A DNA stretch of 64,000 bases, taken from Micromonospora cathayae. GTDB taxonomy: Bacteria > Actinomycetota > Actinomycetes > Mycobacteriales > Micromonosporaceae. Position numbers and translations under genes: made by a program. Location of the stretch: assembly GCF_028993575.1 (NCBI RefSeq), contig NZ_CP118615.1, positions 1,426,001 to 1,490,000 on the forward strand. The letters run 5' to 3'. Under the pieces are notes generated by a model. It was given only the letters and a program-made list of their open reading frames with translations, did not search any database and had not been told where the DNA came from. Shown piece after piece: positions 17,050 to 25,974 of this stretch (the first letter of the stretch is position 1; every line of letters begins with the position of its first letter).

Positions 17050-17174
17050 GCCGGTTTCCGGGTCCGCGTCGCCTGCCGGCCGGGACCCGGGTCGTGGCGG
17101 TCGTCCCTGCCAGGGGCGTCGCCCCCGCCCCGCACCGCAGGGTCGCCGGACCCCGACCACCTATGCTGTCGGGC

Positions 17175-18053
17175 GTGCGTATCGGCATCGTGATACTTCC
17201 CGACCAGCGTTGGTCCGAGGCGCAGCGGCGCTGGCGGCAGGCGGAGGACTGGGGCTTCGACCATGCCTGGACGTACGACCACCTGGGCTGGCGCGACCTG
17301 GTGGACGGGCCGTGGTTCGACTCGATGTCGACGCTGACCGCCGCCGCGCTGGTGACCTCCCGGATCCGGCTCGGCACGCTGGTCGCCTCACCGAACTTCC
17401 GCCACCCGGCCGCCTTCGCCCGGCAGGTGACCACCCTGGACGACATCTCCAACGGGCGGCTGCTGCTCGGTATCGGGGCCGGTGGCATCGGATTCGACGC
17501 CACCGTGCTCGGCGGCGACACCCTGCCTCCGCGTCGCCGGGTGGACCGGTTCGGCGAGTTCACCGAGTTGCTCGACCTGCTGCTCCGGCAGGACGGGGTG
17601 ACCTGGCGGGGCGACTGGTTCACGGCGGTGGAGGCCCGGAACGGCCCCGGTTGTGTGCAGATCCCCCGGGTGCCGTTCGTGGTCGCCGCCAACGGGCCGC
17701 GCTCGATGCGACTGGTCGCCCGGTTCGGGCAGGGCTGGGTGACCACCGGCACCGGCGGTGACGACCTGGGCAGCTGGTGGGAGTCGGTGGCGGCGGTCTC
17801 CGCCCGACTGGACGCGGCCCTCGACGAGGCCGGCCGCGACCCGGCCACCCTGGACCGGTACCTCTCCCTGGACGCCGCGCCGGTCTTCTCGTTGAGCAGC
17901 GCGGACTTCTTCTCCGACGCGGTCGAGCGGGCCGCCGGCCTCGGCTTCACCGACGTGGTGACGCACTGGCCCCGGCTCAGCAGCTGGTACGCCGGTGACG
18001 AGAACGTCCTCACCGAGGTGGCGGAACGCCTGGCCGAGCTGCGCCGGCTCTGA
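17175..18053 (+). CDS. LLM-class flavin-dependent oxidoreductase
   Basis: A 292-residue luciferase-like monooxygenase-fold protein: 'VRIGIVILPDQRW' first strand, 'WGFDHAWTYDHLGWRDL', 'IRLGTLVASPNFRHPA', 'NGRLLLGIGAGG' and 'VPFVVAANGPRSMRL' follow the family pattern. Members use FMN or F420 with diverse substrates; neither is known here. I chose the GTG at 17175 because a TATGCT box (17162-17167) ends exactly 7 nt before it, indicating a leaderless mRNA; the ATG at 17163 lies inside that box. No Shine-Dalgarno is visible. Confidence 0.87.
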   Translation: MRIGIVILPDQRWSEAQRRWRQAEDWGFDHAWTYDHLGWRDLVDGPWFDSMSTLTAAALVTSRIRLGTLVASPNFRHPAAFARQVTTLDDISNGRLLLGIGAGGIGFDATVLGGDTLPPRRRVDRFGEFTELLDLLLRQDGVTWRGDWFTAVEARNGPGCVQIPRVPFVVAANGPRSMRLVARFGQGWVTTGTGGDDLGSWWESVAAVSARLDAALDEAGRDPATLDRYLSLDAAPVFSLSSADFFSDAVERAAGLGFTDVVTHWPRLSSWYAGDENVLTEVAERLAELRRL

Positions 18054-18087
18054 CCGGTCGACACCGCACGCCCGGCGTCAACCGGCC

Positions 18088-18194
18088 ACGGCCACCCGGC
18101 CTGCGGCTACCCGGCCCAGCGGCTACCCGGGCGTGCGGCCACCCGGCCTGGGCGAGTCTGCGGCCACCCCTCCAGCCCGGGCCTGCGGCTACCC
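18088..18194. repeat. six degenerate GCGGCYACCC direct repeats
   Basis: Copies begin at 18088 (acggccaccc), 18103, 18119, 18135, 18160 and 18185, with irregular spacing, inside the convergent gap between the LLM oxidoreductase and the ASCH gene. Neither strand reads as a convincing protein across them. Confidence 0.75.
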
Positions 18195-18232
18195 CGGCCT
18201 GCGTGGGCCGGCGGCTCTTTCGGCGGTGGGAG

Positions 18233-18640
18233 CTAGCTGTCCTTCCCGGCCGACACCAGCCGGAAGCGGATGCACACGACCTGGGTGTCGTCGTCGACGG
18301 TGCTGCCCTCGCTCGCCCAGAACCGCAGATGCCCGGCCCGCCACTCGTCGAGGTCCTGGTCACCTTCGCCTTCCGCGCTGGCGAACTCCCAGCTCACGTC
18401 GGCGAAGCGGACCACCTCGACGCCGGTCACCTCGACCACGCCGGCCAACTGGTCGTGGTCGTCGACCAGGGCCAGCCGTTCGCCGACGTGCTCCAGTTCC
18501 TCGCCCTCGGCGACGTACTCGCTGCGCAGGCCGGCGGTCGCCTGCTTCACGCCGGCGAGCACCAGGGTGTTCAGGTTGTGTCGCATCTCGCCGGGTGTGC
18601 CGAGGGCGAGGGCGCGTAGGTCACCGATCCGGGGCCACAT
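18233..18640 (-). CDS. ASCH domain-containing protein
   Basis: A 135-residue protein of the ASCH (PUA-like) superfamily: 'MWPRIGDLRALALGTPGEMR', 'LVLAGVKQATAGL', 'LALVDDHDQLAGVVEVTGVEVVRFADV' and a C-terminal 'TQVVCIRFRLV' strand. ASCH folds bind RNA or nucleosides and some members hydrolyse N4-acetylcytidine; which applies here is unknown. Start at the ATG at 18640: a TAGCCT box ends 7 nt before it, consistent with leaderless transcription. It lies in the same direction as the phosphoribosyltransferase upstream. Confidence 0.8.
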   Translation of the reverse strand: MWPRIGDLRALALGTPGEMRHNLNTLVLAGVKQATAGLRSEYVAEGEELEHVGERLALVDDHDQLAGVVEVTGVEVVRFADVSWEFASAEGEGDQDLDEWRAGHLRFWASEGSTVDDDTQVVCIRFRLVSAGKDS

Positions 18641-18742
18641 CCCGACGAGGCTACGCGTCCGGTCGCCGTACCGCCCGGTCATTCGGGCGGATCGGCGGCG
18701 GCTCGGGGGCCGACCGGCAACAGGTGATCAGCGGCGGGCGGC

Positions 18743-19294
18743 TCAGGGGGTCAACCGGTCGGCGTCGAGCAGGGCCCGGATCCCGAGTTCCGCCCGTACC
18801 GCCGGTGGGCAGTCGGTCACCACCACGGCCGTGCCCACGGGTTCCGCCCCGCGCGCCGCGCAGAGGTCGTAGAGCGCCCGTACCTGGGCCCCGGTGGCGA
18901 CCCAGTCGTCGACCACCAGCACCCGGTCCCCCGGCCCGAGGTGCCGGTCCCGGACGCCCAGGGTGACCCGGCGGTCCCGGAAGTCGGGTGGGCCCTGGGC
19001 CCAGGTGGTCGGTCCGGGCGGCTGCCGTCCGTCGTCGGCCTTCCGGGCGGGGACGAACCCCACCCCGAGCGCGGTCGCGGCCAGCGGCCCGATGATCAGC
19101 CCGGTGACGGCCGGCGCGACGACCACGGTCGGGGCGTCGGCCCGGTACGGTTCCACCAGCGCCGGTCCGAGGGCGGCGAGGACCACCGGATCGCGCCACC
19201 AGCCGGAGACGTCACTGACCAGGTGGGTGCTCTCCGGCCCCGGGTCGGACCAGCGGAACAGCTCGATGAGGCGTCGCCTCAACTCGTCGGACAC
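18743..19294 (-). CDS. phosphoribosyltransferase (adenine/orotate PRTase-like)
   Basis: A 183-residue type I PRTase. The PRPP-binding motif 'VLVVDDWVATGAQVRALYDL' is intact (around residue 125), preceded by 'VVAPAVTGLIIGPLAATALG' (PPi loop region) and 'GVGFVPARKADDG'. It resembles adenine PRTase-like proteins but the base it accepts is not evident. Start GTG at 19294: a CAGGAT box ends 6 nt upstream, suggesting leaderless expression; the ATG at 19327 would add 11 residues. Confidence 0.8.
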   Translation of the reverse strand: MSDELRRRLIELFRWSDPGPESTHLVSDVSGWWRDPVVLAALGPALVEPYRADAPTVVVAPAVTGLIIGPLAATALGVGFVPARKADDGRQPPGPTTWAQGPPDFRDRRVTLGVRDRHLGPGDRVLVVDDWVATGAQVRALYDLCAARGAEPVGTAVVVTDCPPAVRAELGIRALLDADRLTP

Positions 19295-19485
19295 GCCTCC
19301 ATCCTGCCGGGACAGCGCGGATGCCACCGGCTCGGATCACCTGCCCGCCCGCGTGACCCGGGGTCGGATGATCGGCTACACGTATGCCCGCGAATCACCA
19401 CATATAGCCATGATCACGTTGACTTCGGAAGTGCTTCTCTCGTTACGGTCCGATCCGATTTGTTGGTAGACGGAAGGACGGGCCG

Positions 19486-20139
19486 ATGGTCGGTAGGCAC
19501 GCTCGGATACGGATGTTCTCCTCGCCCGCCGGCATCGCCGCCACCGCCGCGGTCGCCGTCGCGGTGGCGGTCGGTGGCACGGTCGGTGCGGTACGACTCA
19601 CCTCGACCGACACGGACGCGGCCCGGCCCGCCCCGGTGGTCGAGCCGTCGACCCCGCAGTCGACGGCGCCCGCCGTGCCGTCGGTCGCCCCGACCCCGTC
19701 CCTCTCCCCGTCGCCGAGCGTGACCGCCAGCCCGACGGCCACCCGTTCCACCGCCGCCTCGCGCGGCAAACCGCGTACCGCGTCGACCCCGACGAAGCGG
19801 TCCACCCCGAAACCGACCGCGACGAAGAAGCCGGCCAGCCCGGCTCCGAAGGTGGTGGACAGCGGCACCTGTGGCGCGTCCTTCTACGCCGAGGGGCAGT
19901 TGACCGCCAACGGCGAGACCTTCGACCCGGAGGCGATGACCGCCGCGCACAAGACCCTGCCGTTCGGCACCCGGGTCCGGGTCACCAACCCCGACACCGG
20001 GGCCTCGGTGACGGTACGGATCAACGACCGCGGCCCGTTCATCGACGGACGTTGCATCGACCTCTCTCGTGCCGCGTTCCGGGCGATCGCCTCGCTCGAC
20101 CTCGGCCACCTTACCGTCCGGTACGAGGTCCTCGGCTGA
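19486..20139 (+). CDS. secreted RlpA-like double-psi beta-barrel protein
   Basis: A 217-residue secreted protein. N-terminal membrane or signal segment ('[21 protein letters not shown]'), a Thr/Ser/Pro/Lys-rich linker (about residues 40-120), then a C-terminal double-psi beta-barrel: '[20 protein letters not shown]', '[19 protein letters not shown]' and '[18 protein letters not shown]'. The His of 'AHKTLPFG' and the Asp of 'INDRGPF' match the catalytic pair of RlpA lytic transglycosylases, so peptidoglycan cleavage is plausible; no SPOR domain is present. ATG with GGAAGGA upstream. TTGACT (19419-19424) and TACGGT (19444-19449) form a possible promoter with a long 19-nt spacer. Confidence 0.88.
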   Translation: MVGRHARIRMFSSPAGIAATAAVAVAVAVGGTVGAVRLTSTDTDAARPAPVVEPSTPQSTAPAVPSVAPTPSLSPSPSVTASPTATRSTAASRGKPRTASTPTKRSTPKPTATKKPASPAPKVVDSGTCGASFYAEGQLTANGETFDPEAMTAAHKTLPFGTRVRVTNPDTGASVTVRINDRGPFIDGRCIDLSRAAFRAIASLDLGHLTVRYEVLG

Positions 20140-20237
20140 ACCGGAAGGGGAGAACAGGCTGGTCAGCCGGGTCCGGCCGGTCAGTTCCGGCTCGGACGAC
20201 GGGTCAACGGTCCTGCGCTGATCAACCTCTATAGGGC

Positions 20238-21365
20238 ATGCTGTCCTGCGTACACACGCATCTTCTCCAGCGGCTGCGCAGCCCGCTGAGTCCCGGATCC
20301 CGCGCCGGTCTCGGTGCGGCCCTCGTCCTGCTCGGGTTCATCTCCGCCCTGGAGATGGCCGACGGCAGTGGGGCGCACTACCTTGCGCTGATGGCCGCCG
20401 CGCCGGTGCTGGCGGCCGGCTTCGCGAGCTGGCGGGTGGTGCTCGCGGTGGGGGCGGCGGCGACCGTGCTGGGTACGGCCTTCGCGTTCTCCGAGCCGAG
20501 GGTCTCGCTGGGCACCGCGGCCTCGGTCGCGGCGATCGTCCTGGTGACCGCGCTGGTGTCGGCGGTCGCCGGGGTCCGGCAGCGGCAGGCCGAGCAGATC
20601 GTCGAGTTGTCCCGGCTGGCGTCGGTCGCCCAGCAGGCGGTGCTGCGACCGTTGGGCCCGCAGGTCGGGACGCTGGCGGTGGCGGCCCGCTACATCTCGT
20701 CCACGGCCACCGCCGAGATCGGCGGGGACCTGTACGAGGCGATCGACACCCCGTACGGCGTCCGCATGATCATCGGGGACGTCCGGGGGAAGGGGCTGGA
20801 CGCGGTCCGGCTGGCCAGCATCGTGCTCGGTTCGTACCGGCACGTGGCGTACGAGCGGGCCGACCTGCGGGCGGTGGTGTCCGACCTGGACCGGGCGGTG
20901 GCGCGCAACGTCGGTGACGAGGACTTCGTCACCGCCGCCGTGGTGGAGGAGCGGGGCGGCACGCTCACCATCGTCAACTGCGGGCATCCGCCGCCGCTGC
21001 TGCTCCGCCGGGGTTGCGTGATCCCGCTCGAACCGCCCGCCCCGGCCCCGCCGTTGGGGTTCATGCCGTCGGTGCAGCCCCGCGTCGAGCGCCTGGAGCC
21101 GGGTGACCGGTTGCTGCTGTTCACCGACGGTCTGGGCGAGGCGCGCCGGGACGGGGAGTTCTTCCCGACTGCGGACCGGGCCTGGCGGCTGCTCGGGCAC
21201 GGGACGGTGGCCGACGGTCTGGCCTCCCTGGAGACCGCTCTGGAGGAGTGGGTGTACGGCCGCCTCGACGACGACATCGCCCTGGTCCTGATGGAGTACG
21301 CCGGCCCGAGCAGTGGTACGACGGTGGCGGTGCCGAGCTGGGAGGTTGGCACCGCGGAGAGCTGA
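20238..21365 (+). CDS. membrane SpoIIE/PP2C-type serine/threonine phosphatase
   Basis: A 375-residue protein with about four N-terminal membrane helices ('[19 protein letters not shown]', '[30 protein letters not shown]', '[20 protein letters not shown]') and a cytoplasmic SpoIIE phosphatase domain. Metal-binding motifs: '[15 protein letters not shown]', '[14 protein letters not shown]', '[12 protein letters not shown]', '[10 protein letters not shown]' and '[13 protein letters not shown]'. Such enzymes dephosphorylate anti-anti-sigma factors; no partner gene is visible here. Start ATG at 20238 with CTCTATA just upstream, so the true start could be leaderless or slightly downstream. Confidence 0.9.
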   Translation: MLSCVHTHLLQRLRSPLSPGSRAGLGAALVLLGFISALEMADGSGAHYLALMAAAPVLAAGFASWRVVLAVGAAATVLGTAFAFSEPRVSLGTAASVAAIVLVTALVSAVAGVRQRQAEQIVELSRLASVAQQAVLRPLGPQVGTLAVAARYISSTATAEIGGDLYEAIDTPYGVRMIIGDVRGKGLDAVRLASIVLGSYRHVAYERADLRAVVSDLDRAVARNVGDEDFVTAAVVEERGGTLTIVNCGHPPPLLLRRGCVIPLEPPAPAPPLGFMPSVQPRVERLEPGDRLLLFTDGLGEARRDGEFFPTADRAWRLLGHGTVADGLASLETALEEWVYGRLDDDIALVLMEYAGPSSGTTVAVPSWEVGTAES

Positions 21366-21438
21366 TTCGTCCGCTGTGTGTTCGCTGTCACTTTCATCAG
21401 TGGGTTGTCGCTGCCTACCCACGAGTAATACAGTCGGG

Positions 21439-21454
21439 GTTACTGATCGGTAAC
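21439..21454. promoter_or_regulatory. inverted repeat upstream of acyl-CoA dehydrogenase, candidate operator
   Basis: GTTACTGATCGGTAAC is a 16-bp inverted repeat with one mismatched pair, 28 nt upstream of the ATG of the dehydrogenase. An additional half-like site (gagtaat) lies at 21423. The form suits a TetR-family fatty-acid regulator; no such regulator is adjacent. Confidence 0.55.
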
Positions 21455-21481
21455 ACCTGTCCGGAAGCGGGGCCAGTGATC

Positions 21482-23338
21482 ATGACCCACTACAAGAGCA
21501 ACCTGCGGGACCTCGAGTTCAACCTCTTCGAGGTCTTCGGTGCGGACCGGGCGTTCGGCCAGGAGCCGTACTCGGATCTCGACGTCGACACCGCGCGGAG
21601 CTTCCTCGCCGAGGTCGACCGCCTCGCCCGCGAGGACCTGGCCGCCAGCTACACCGACAGTGACCGCAACCCGCCGGTCTTCGACCCGTCCACGCACACC
21701 GCGCCGCTGCCCGAGTCGTTCAAGAAGTCGTACCAGGCCTTCATGGACTCCGAGTTCTGGCGGCTGGACCTCCCCCCGGCGCTGGACGGCACCAACGCGC
21801 CGCGCGCCCTCTGGTGGTCCCTGGCCGAGCTGGTCCTCGGCGCGAACGCGCCGGTCTGGATGTACGCCTCCGGGCCGTCCTTCGCGCACGTGCTGCACGT
21901 CGAGGGCACCGAGCAGCAGAAGAAGTGGGCCAAGCTCTTCATCGACAAGCAGTGGGGCTCCACCATGGTGCTCACCGAGCCGGACGCCGGCTCGGACGTC
22001 GGCGCCGGCCGCACCCGGGCCGTCCAGCAGCCGGACGGCTCCTGGCACATCGAGGGCGTCAAGCGCTTCATCACCTCCGGTGAGCACGACCTGAGCGACA
22101 ACATCGTGCACTACGTACTGGCCCGCCCGGTCGGCGTCGAGGGCGTCGGTGGCCCCGGCACCAAGGGCCTCTCGCTCTTCGTCGTGCCGAAGTACCACTT
22201 CGACGAGAACACCGGCGAGCTGGGCGAGCGCAACGGCGTCTACGCCACCAACGTCGAGCACAAGATGGGCCTGAAGGTCTCCAACACCTGCGAGGTGACC
22301 TTCGGCGAGCACGGCGTACCGGCCAAGGGCTGGCTGCTGGGCGAGAAGCACGACGGCATCCGACAGATGTTCATGATCATCGAGTACGCCCGGATGATGG
22401 TCGGCACCAAGGCCATCGCCACCCTCTCCACCGGCTACCTCAACGCCCTGGAGTACGCGAAGAACCGGGTGCAGGGCGCCGACCTGCTCCAGATGGCCGA
22501 CAAGACCGCGCCGCGCGTCACGATCACCCACCACCCGGACGTCCGCCGGTCGCTGATGCTCCAGAAGTCGTACGCCGAAGGGCTGCGCGCCCTGGTCTGC
22601 TACACCGCGTCCTGGCAGGACAAGGTCGCCATCGCCGAGGCGTCCGGCGACGAGAAGGGTACGAAGACCGCGAAGCGGGTCAACGACCTGCTGCTGCCGC
22701 TGGTCAAGGGCGTCGGCTCGGAGCGGGCGTACGAGCTGCTCGGCCACGAGTCGTTGCAGACCTTCGGCGGCTCCGGCTTCCTCCAGGACTACCCGCTGGA
22801 GCAGTACGTCCGGGACTCGAAGATCGACACCCTGTACGAGGGCACCACCGCCATCCAGAGCCTCGACCTCTTCTTCCGGAAGATCGTCCGGGACAACGGC
22901 AAGGCGCTGATGACCGTCTCGGCGGAGATCCAGGAGTTCATCGCCTCCGAGGGCGGCAACGGCCAGCTCAAGGAGGAGCGGCTGGCGCTCGGCAAGGCCC
23001 TCGCCGAGATCAACAGCATCCTCGGTGTGCTGACCGGCTGGCTCGGCGAAGCCCAGGCCGGCGAGCCCCGCGCCCTGTACAAGGTCGGCCTGAGCAGCCG
23101 GCGGTTCCTGCTGGCCGTCGGCGACCTGGTGGTCGGCTGGCTGCTCCAGCGGCAGGCCGACGTGGCCCTGCGGGCCCTGGCCGGCGAGGTCGGCGCCACC
23201 GACCGGGCGTTCTACACCGGAAAGGTGGCCGCCGCGAAGTTCTTCGCCCGCGAGGTGCTGCCCCGCATCGGTGCCGACCGTCGCATCATCGAGAACACCG
23301 ACCTCGACCTGATGGACCTCCCCGAAGAAGCCTTCTAA
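21482..23338 (+). CDS. acyl-CoA dehydrogenase (FadE5-type)
   Basis: A 618-residue flavoprotein, long for the family and resembling the broad-specificity FadE5-type enzymes of actinobacteria with a C-terminal acyl-CoA-dehydrogenase-associated helical domain. Motifs: '[20 protein letters not shown]' start, FAD/substrate region '[18 protein letters not shown]', '[10 protein letters not shown]', '[20 protein letters not shown]' and the catalytic Glu in '[13 protein letters not shown]'. It oxidises acyl-CoA at the alpha-beta bond in fatty-acid degradation. Start ATG at 21482 (in-frame GTG at 21476 is possible). The gene appears monocistronic. Confidence 0.93.
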   Translation: MTHYKSNLRDLEFNLFEVFGADRAFGQEPYSDLDVDTARSFLAEVDRLAREDLAASYTDSDRNPPVFDPSTHTAPLPESFKKSYQAFMDSEFWRLDLPPALDGTNAPRALWWSLAELVLGANAPVWMYASGPSFAHVLHVEGTEQQKKWAKLFIDKQWGSTMVLTEPDAGSDVGAGRTRAVQQPDGSWHIEGVKRFITSGEHDLSDNIVHYVLARPVGVEGVGGPGTKGLSLFVVPKYHFDENTGELGERNGVYATNVEHKMGLKVSNTCEVTFGEHGVPAKGWLLGEKHDGIRQMFMIIEYARMMVGTKAIATLSTGYLNALEYAKNRVQGADLLQMADKTAPRVTITHHPDVRRSLMLQKSYAEGLRALVCYTASWQDKVAIAEASGDEKGTKTAKRVNDLLLPLVKGVGSERAYELLGHESLQTFGGSGFLQDYPLEQYVRDSKIDTLYEGTTAIQSLDLFFRKIVRDNGKALMTVSAEIQEFIASEGGNGQLKEERLALGKALAEINSILGVLTGWLGEAQAGEPRALYKVGLSSRRFLLAVGDLVVGWLLQRQADVALRALAGEVGATDRAFYTGKVAAAKFFAREVLPRIGADRRIIENTDLDLMDLPEEAF

Positions 23339-23382
23339 CCCCCCCCGTCCCCCGTCCCCCGTCCGCCTCCCGGCTTCCTTGT

Positions 23383-23443
23383 GTTGACCATGAAGTTGTT
23401 GTCCTCCCGCCCGGCGTGTCGTGACAACAACTTCATGATCAAC
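23383..23443. repeat. long imperfect palindrome (21-bp arms)
   Basis: Arms at 23383-23403 and 23423-23443 pair over 21 bases with one mismatch around a 19-nt GC-rich loop. The arms are AT-rich against a very GC-rich background (core tgaagttgttgtc). It follows the dehydrogenase stop and could act as a terminator, but looks like a dispersed repetitive element. Confidence 0.85.
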
Positions 23444-23634
23444 GGGGTGGGTTCTGGCGGGTGGGCGTGGTGGGGGCGGGGATAGGGGCGGGGATCGGGG
23501 GTAAGTGGGGCGGGGAGCCCGGCTAGGGGAGCCCGGCGGGGGAGGAACCGGCCAGGGGGGAACCTGGCCAGGGGCCCGGACAGGGAAGTGGACAGGGAAC
23601 GCCCAGAGCCACCGCACGGGGGAGTGCAGCGCAC

Positions 23635-23904
23635 ATGGGCATTGGTAGCGGCATCTTTCTCATCGCAATAGGCGCGATCCTGACGTTCGCCGTCAGGGCC
23701 AACGTCTGGTGGGTGGACCTGCGCGCCGTCGGGTGGGTGTTCATCCTCGCCGGACTCGCCGTACTGCTCACCACGCTCTGGTTCTGGCAGGACCGGCGAA
23801 AGCGGGCCCGGACGCTCATCGTGGAGGAGAACCGGCTCTCCCATCCGACCGCGATGATGCCGCCGCCACCCGACCCTCCACCGCCGACGGCTCCGCCCTC
23901 CTGA
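23635..23904 (+). CDS. small membrane protein, DUF6458 family
   Basis: An 89-residue protein beginning 'MGIGSGIFLIAIGAILTFAV', with two membrane helices (residues 4-22 and about 34-54, 'VGWVFILAGLAVLLTTLWFW') and a basic then Pro-rich cytoplasmic tail. DUF6458 proteins have no assigned function. A close paralogue lies 1.2 kb downstream at 24868. The region upstream (23339-23634) holds the palindrome and low-complexity G/C runs but no gene. Confidence 0.85.
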   Translation: MGIGSGIFLIAIGAILTFAVRANVWWVDLRAVGWVFILAGLAVLLTTLWFWQDRRKRARTLIVEENRLSHPTAMMPPPPDPPPPTAPPS

Positions 23905-24032
23905 GCCGTACCGCCCGGAACCGAGCCGGATGCCGGCCAGCGCACCGAGCGGATGCCGGCCAGCGCACTCATCCGTACGGACCTGCTCTGCTCGTGTCCG
24001 CCCAGCCGATTCGGGTGGTATCTCCTCGCCGG

Positions 24033-24749
24033 TCAGGCGCGGGGGGTGTGGTGTGCGGTGACCGGGGCGGGGGCGGTGCCGAGTTCAGCCCAGCCGCCGG
24101 ACACCCGGTGCACCACGATGCCGCTGGTCCGTAATCCCTCCCGGTCGGCACCGACCCGGTCCAGGGAGATCGACAGCAGTGAGATGCCAGGGTTGTGGGC
24201 GACCAGCAGTACCGTCCGTGCGTCCGGGGCGGTCGCCCGGAGCAGCGCCAGCAGGTCCCCGGTCTCGGCCGCGTAGGCGGCCGACTCGTAGCGGACCTGG
24301 GGCGCCGGCCCGGCCGCCCCGCTCTCCGGTGGTGCGCTGACCACCCTGCTTCCCGCCGGTGTGCCAGCCGGGCGGCCCCCCTCCGCTTCCCCGGCCGTCG
24401 CGGTTCTGCCGGTCGTACCGATTGTCGTCGCGTCGAGGGCCGGCCGGCCCGCCGCCACATCACCGGTCGTGCCGGCTGTCGTCGTGGCGCTGGCCGTTTC
24501 GGTTGTCGTCGTGTCGCCGGTCATCCCGGTTGCCGCCGCGTGCCAGGTCTCCCGGGTACGGCGGGCGGGCGAGCAGATCACCACGTCGGGCAGGAGGCCG
24601 TGCCTTGCCAGCCAAGCGCCGGCCACTGCCGCGTCGGCGTGTCCACGTGCGGTGAGCGGTCGATCCCGGTCGGCGACGCCGTCCGGCCGTTCCGCTTTCG
24701 CGTGCCTCAGCAGCACCAGCGTGCGTTCGGCGCTCCTACCGTCCGTCAT
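24033..24749 (-). CDS. SixA-like histidine phosphatase with low-complexity insertion
   Basis: A 238-residue protein of the histidine phosphatase superfamily. The catalytic 'LVLLRHAKAERPDG' (RHG-type His) is near residue 15, 'DRDRPLTARGHADA' and 'ICSPARRTRETW' follow, and the second catalytic His is in 'VLLVAHNPGISLL'. Between residues about 73 and 147 an unusual Thr/Ala/Gly-rich stretch ('TGDTTTTETASATTTAGTTG') separates conserved parts that are adjacent in ordinary SixA proteins (about 160 residues). It dephosphorylates phosphohistidine in SixA; the substrate here is unknown. It lies between two DUF6458 genes. Confidence 0.82.
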   Translation of the reverse strand: MTDGRSAERTLVLLRHAKAERPDGVADRDRPLTARGHADAAVAGAWLARHGLLPDVVICSPARRTRETWHAAATGMTGDTTTTETASATTTAGTTGDVAAGRPALDATTIGTTGRTATAGEAEGGRPAGTPAGSRVVSAPPESGAAGPAPQVRYESAAYAAETGDLLALLRATAPDARTVLLVAHNPGISLLSISLDRVGADREGLRTSGIVVHRVSGGWAELGTAPAPVTAHHTPRA

Positions 24750-24867
24750 GTTCCCAGCTTGCCTGATTGGCGATCTTCGCGCTCGGGTAAGTCGATGTGT
24801 GCCGCAACCTCATCCGACGGCCGCGGCGGTAAGAGAACGCCAGCAGAACGCCAAGGAGGGCGACAAG

Positions 24868-25146
24868 ATGGGCATCGGCAGCAGTATCTTCCTCATCGCG
24901 CTGGGCGCGATCCTCGCCTTCGCGGTCGACGCGAACCTGGGTTGGCTCAGTCTGAACACCGTCGGCTGGGTGCTGATGCTCGCCGGCCTGGTCGGTCTGA
25001 TCATGACCGCCTACTTCTGGAACACCCGTCGCCGGACCGCCGTCGTCGCCGCCCCGCAGGACCGGGTCGTACGGGAGCGGGTCGTGCCGGTACAGGACGA
25101 CCGCGTGGTCCAGGAGTACCGCGAGGTGCGTCGCCCCGGGGTCTGA
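24868..25146 (+). CDS. small membrane protein, DUF6458 family (paralogue)
   Basis: A 92-residue protein, 'MGIGSSIFLIALGAILAFAV' start, two membrane helices (4-22 and about 34-54, 'VGWVLMLAGLVGLIMTAYFW'), and a charged tail rich in Arg/Val/Glu ('DRVVRERVVPVQDDRVVQEY') that replaces the Pro-rich tail of its paralogue at 23635. Start ATG at 24868 with AAGGAGGG upstream. Function unknown. A strong terminator follows at 25163. Confidence 0.88.
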   Translation: MGIGSSIFLIALGAILAFAVDANLGWLSLNTVGWVLMLAGLVGLIMTAYFWNTRRRTAVVAAPQDRVVRERVVPVQDDRVVQEYREVRRPGV

Positions 25147-25162
25147 CCTCGTCGTACCCGGG

Positions 25163-25205
25163 CCGCTGACGGGGCCGCGCACACGATGCGCGGCCCCGTC
25201 AGCGG
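25163..25205 (+). terminator. terminator after DUF6458 gene
   Basis: Nineteen-base perfect arms (ccgctgacggggccgcgca / tgcgcggccccgtcagcgg) with a 5-nt loop, one of the strongest hairpins in the window. Confidence 0.9.
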
Positions 25206-25224
25206 CTCCGGCCGGCCGAGGGGT

Positions 25225-25301
25225 GCTCAGGCGAGAGGGCTGCTCGGGCGAGAAGGGCGCTCAGACGAGAAGGGCCTCGGGCTAGAAGGGCGCTCAGGCG
25301 A
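25225..25301. repeat. four to five 16-17-bp direct repeats
   Basis: Units of consensus gctcaggcgagaagggc begin at 25225, 25242, 25259, 25276 and 25292; the last runs into the 3' end of the hemolysin III gene. They separate that gene from the terminator at 25163-25205. Confidence 0.8.
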
Positions 25302-25974
25302 AGAGCGCGAAGTAGATGGCGATGTGGTGGCAGATCGCCGCCACCAGGGTGCAGGCGTGGAAGAACTCGTGGTGGCCGAAGACGGTGGGCCACGGATTGG
25401 GTCGGCGTAGCGCGTAGAAGACCGCGCCGACGCTGTAGATCGCGCCGCCGACCACCAGCAACACCAACGCGGTCACCCCGCCCTCGCGGAGAATGTCCGG
25501 GATGATCGCCACGGAGACCCAGCCGAGCGCCAGGTAGAGCGGGGCGGAGACCCAGCGGGGCGCGTGCGGCCAGACCAGCTTCAGCGCCACCCCGCCCAGC
25601 GCACCACCCCAGACCAGCGCGAGCATGACCGCCGCCGCGCGGTCCGTGAGCAGCAGCAGGCAGAACGGGGTGTACGTGCCGGCGATGAACACGAAGATCA
25701 TCGAATGGTCCATCCGGCGCATGATCTGGAAGCCGCGCGCCGACCACACCCGACGGTGGTAGAGCGCGCTGGTGCCGAAGAGACCGCAGACGGTGAGGCT
25801 GTAGATCAGGCAGCTCAACAGCGGTGCCCACCCCGGTCGGGTGGCCGCGATCGAGCAGAGGACGACGCCGCAGACCAGGGCGACGAAGAACGCGTAGGTG
25901 TGCAGCCAGCCGCGCATCCGAGGCTTGCCGAGGTCGACCGGCTTGAGCCGAGCCGGGGTCGAGGTGCTCACCAC
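25294..25974 (-). CDS. hemolysin III / PAQR family membrane protein
   Basis: A 226-residue protein with seven predicted membrane helices, beginning after 'KPRMRGWLHTYAFFVALVCG'. Family motifs: 'SALYHRRVW' (His, metal ligand), 'RMDHSMIFVFIAGTYTPFCL' and 'FGHHEFFHACTLVAAICHHI' near the C-terminus, where the His residues complete the PAQR metal site. Bacterial members (TrhA/YqfA) affect membrane energetics or lipid homeostasis; hemolysis is a historical label. Start GTG GTG at 25974-25969. Direct repeats follow the stop. Confidence 0.92.
   Translation of the reverse strand: MVSTSTPARLKPVDLGKPRMRGWLHTYAFFVALVCGVVLCSIAATRPGWAPLLSCLIYSLTVCGLFGTSALYHRRVWSARGFQIMRRMDHSMIFVFIAGTYTPFCLLLLTDRAAAVMLALVWGGALGGVALKLVWPHAPRWVSAPLYLALGWVSVAIIPDILREGGVTALVLLVVGGAIYSVGAVFYALRRPNPWPTVFGHHEFFHACTLVAAICHHIAIYFALFA

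Noticed and set aside
21440..23617. 725-residue minus-strand open frame opposite the acyl-CoA dehydrogenase
   Set aside because: Shadow frame without motifs; the plus strand is an unambiguous dehydrogenase.
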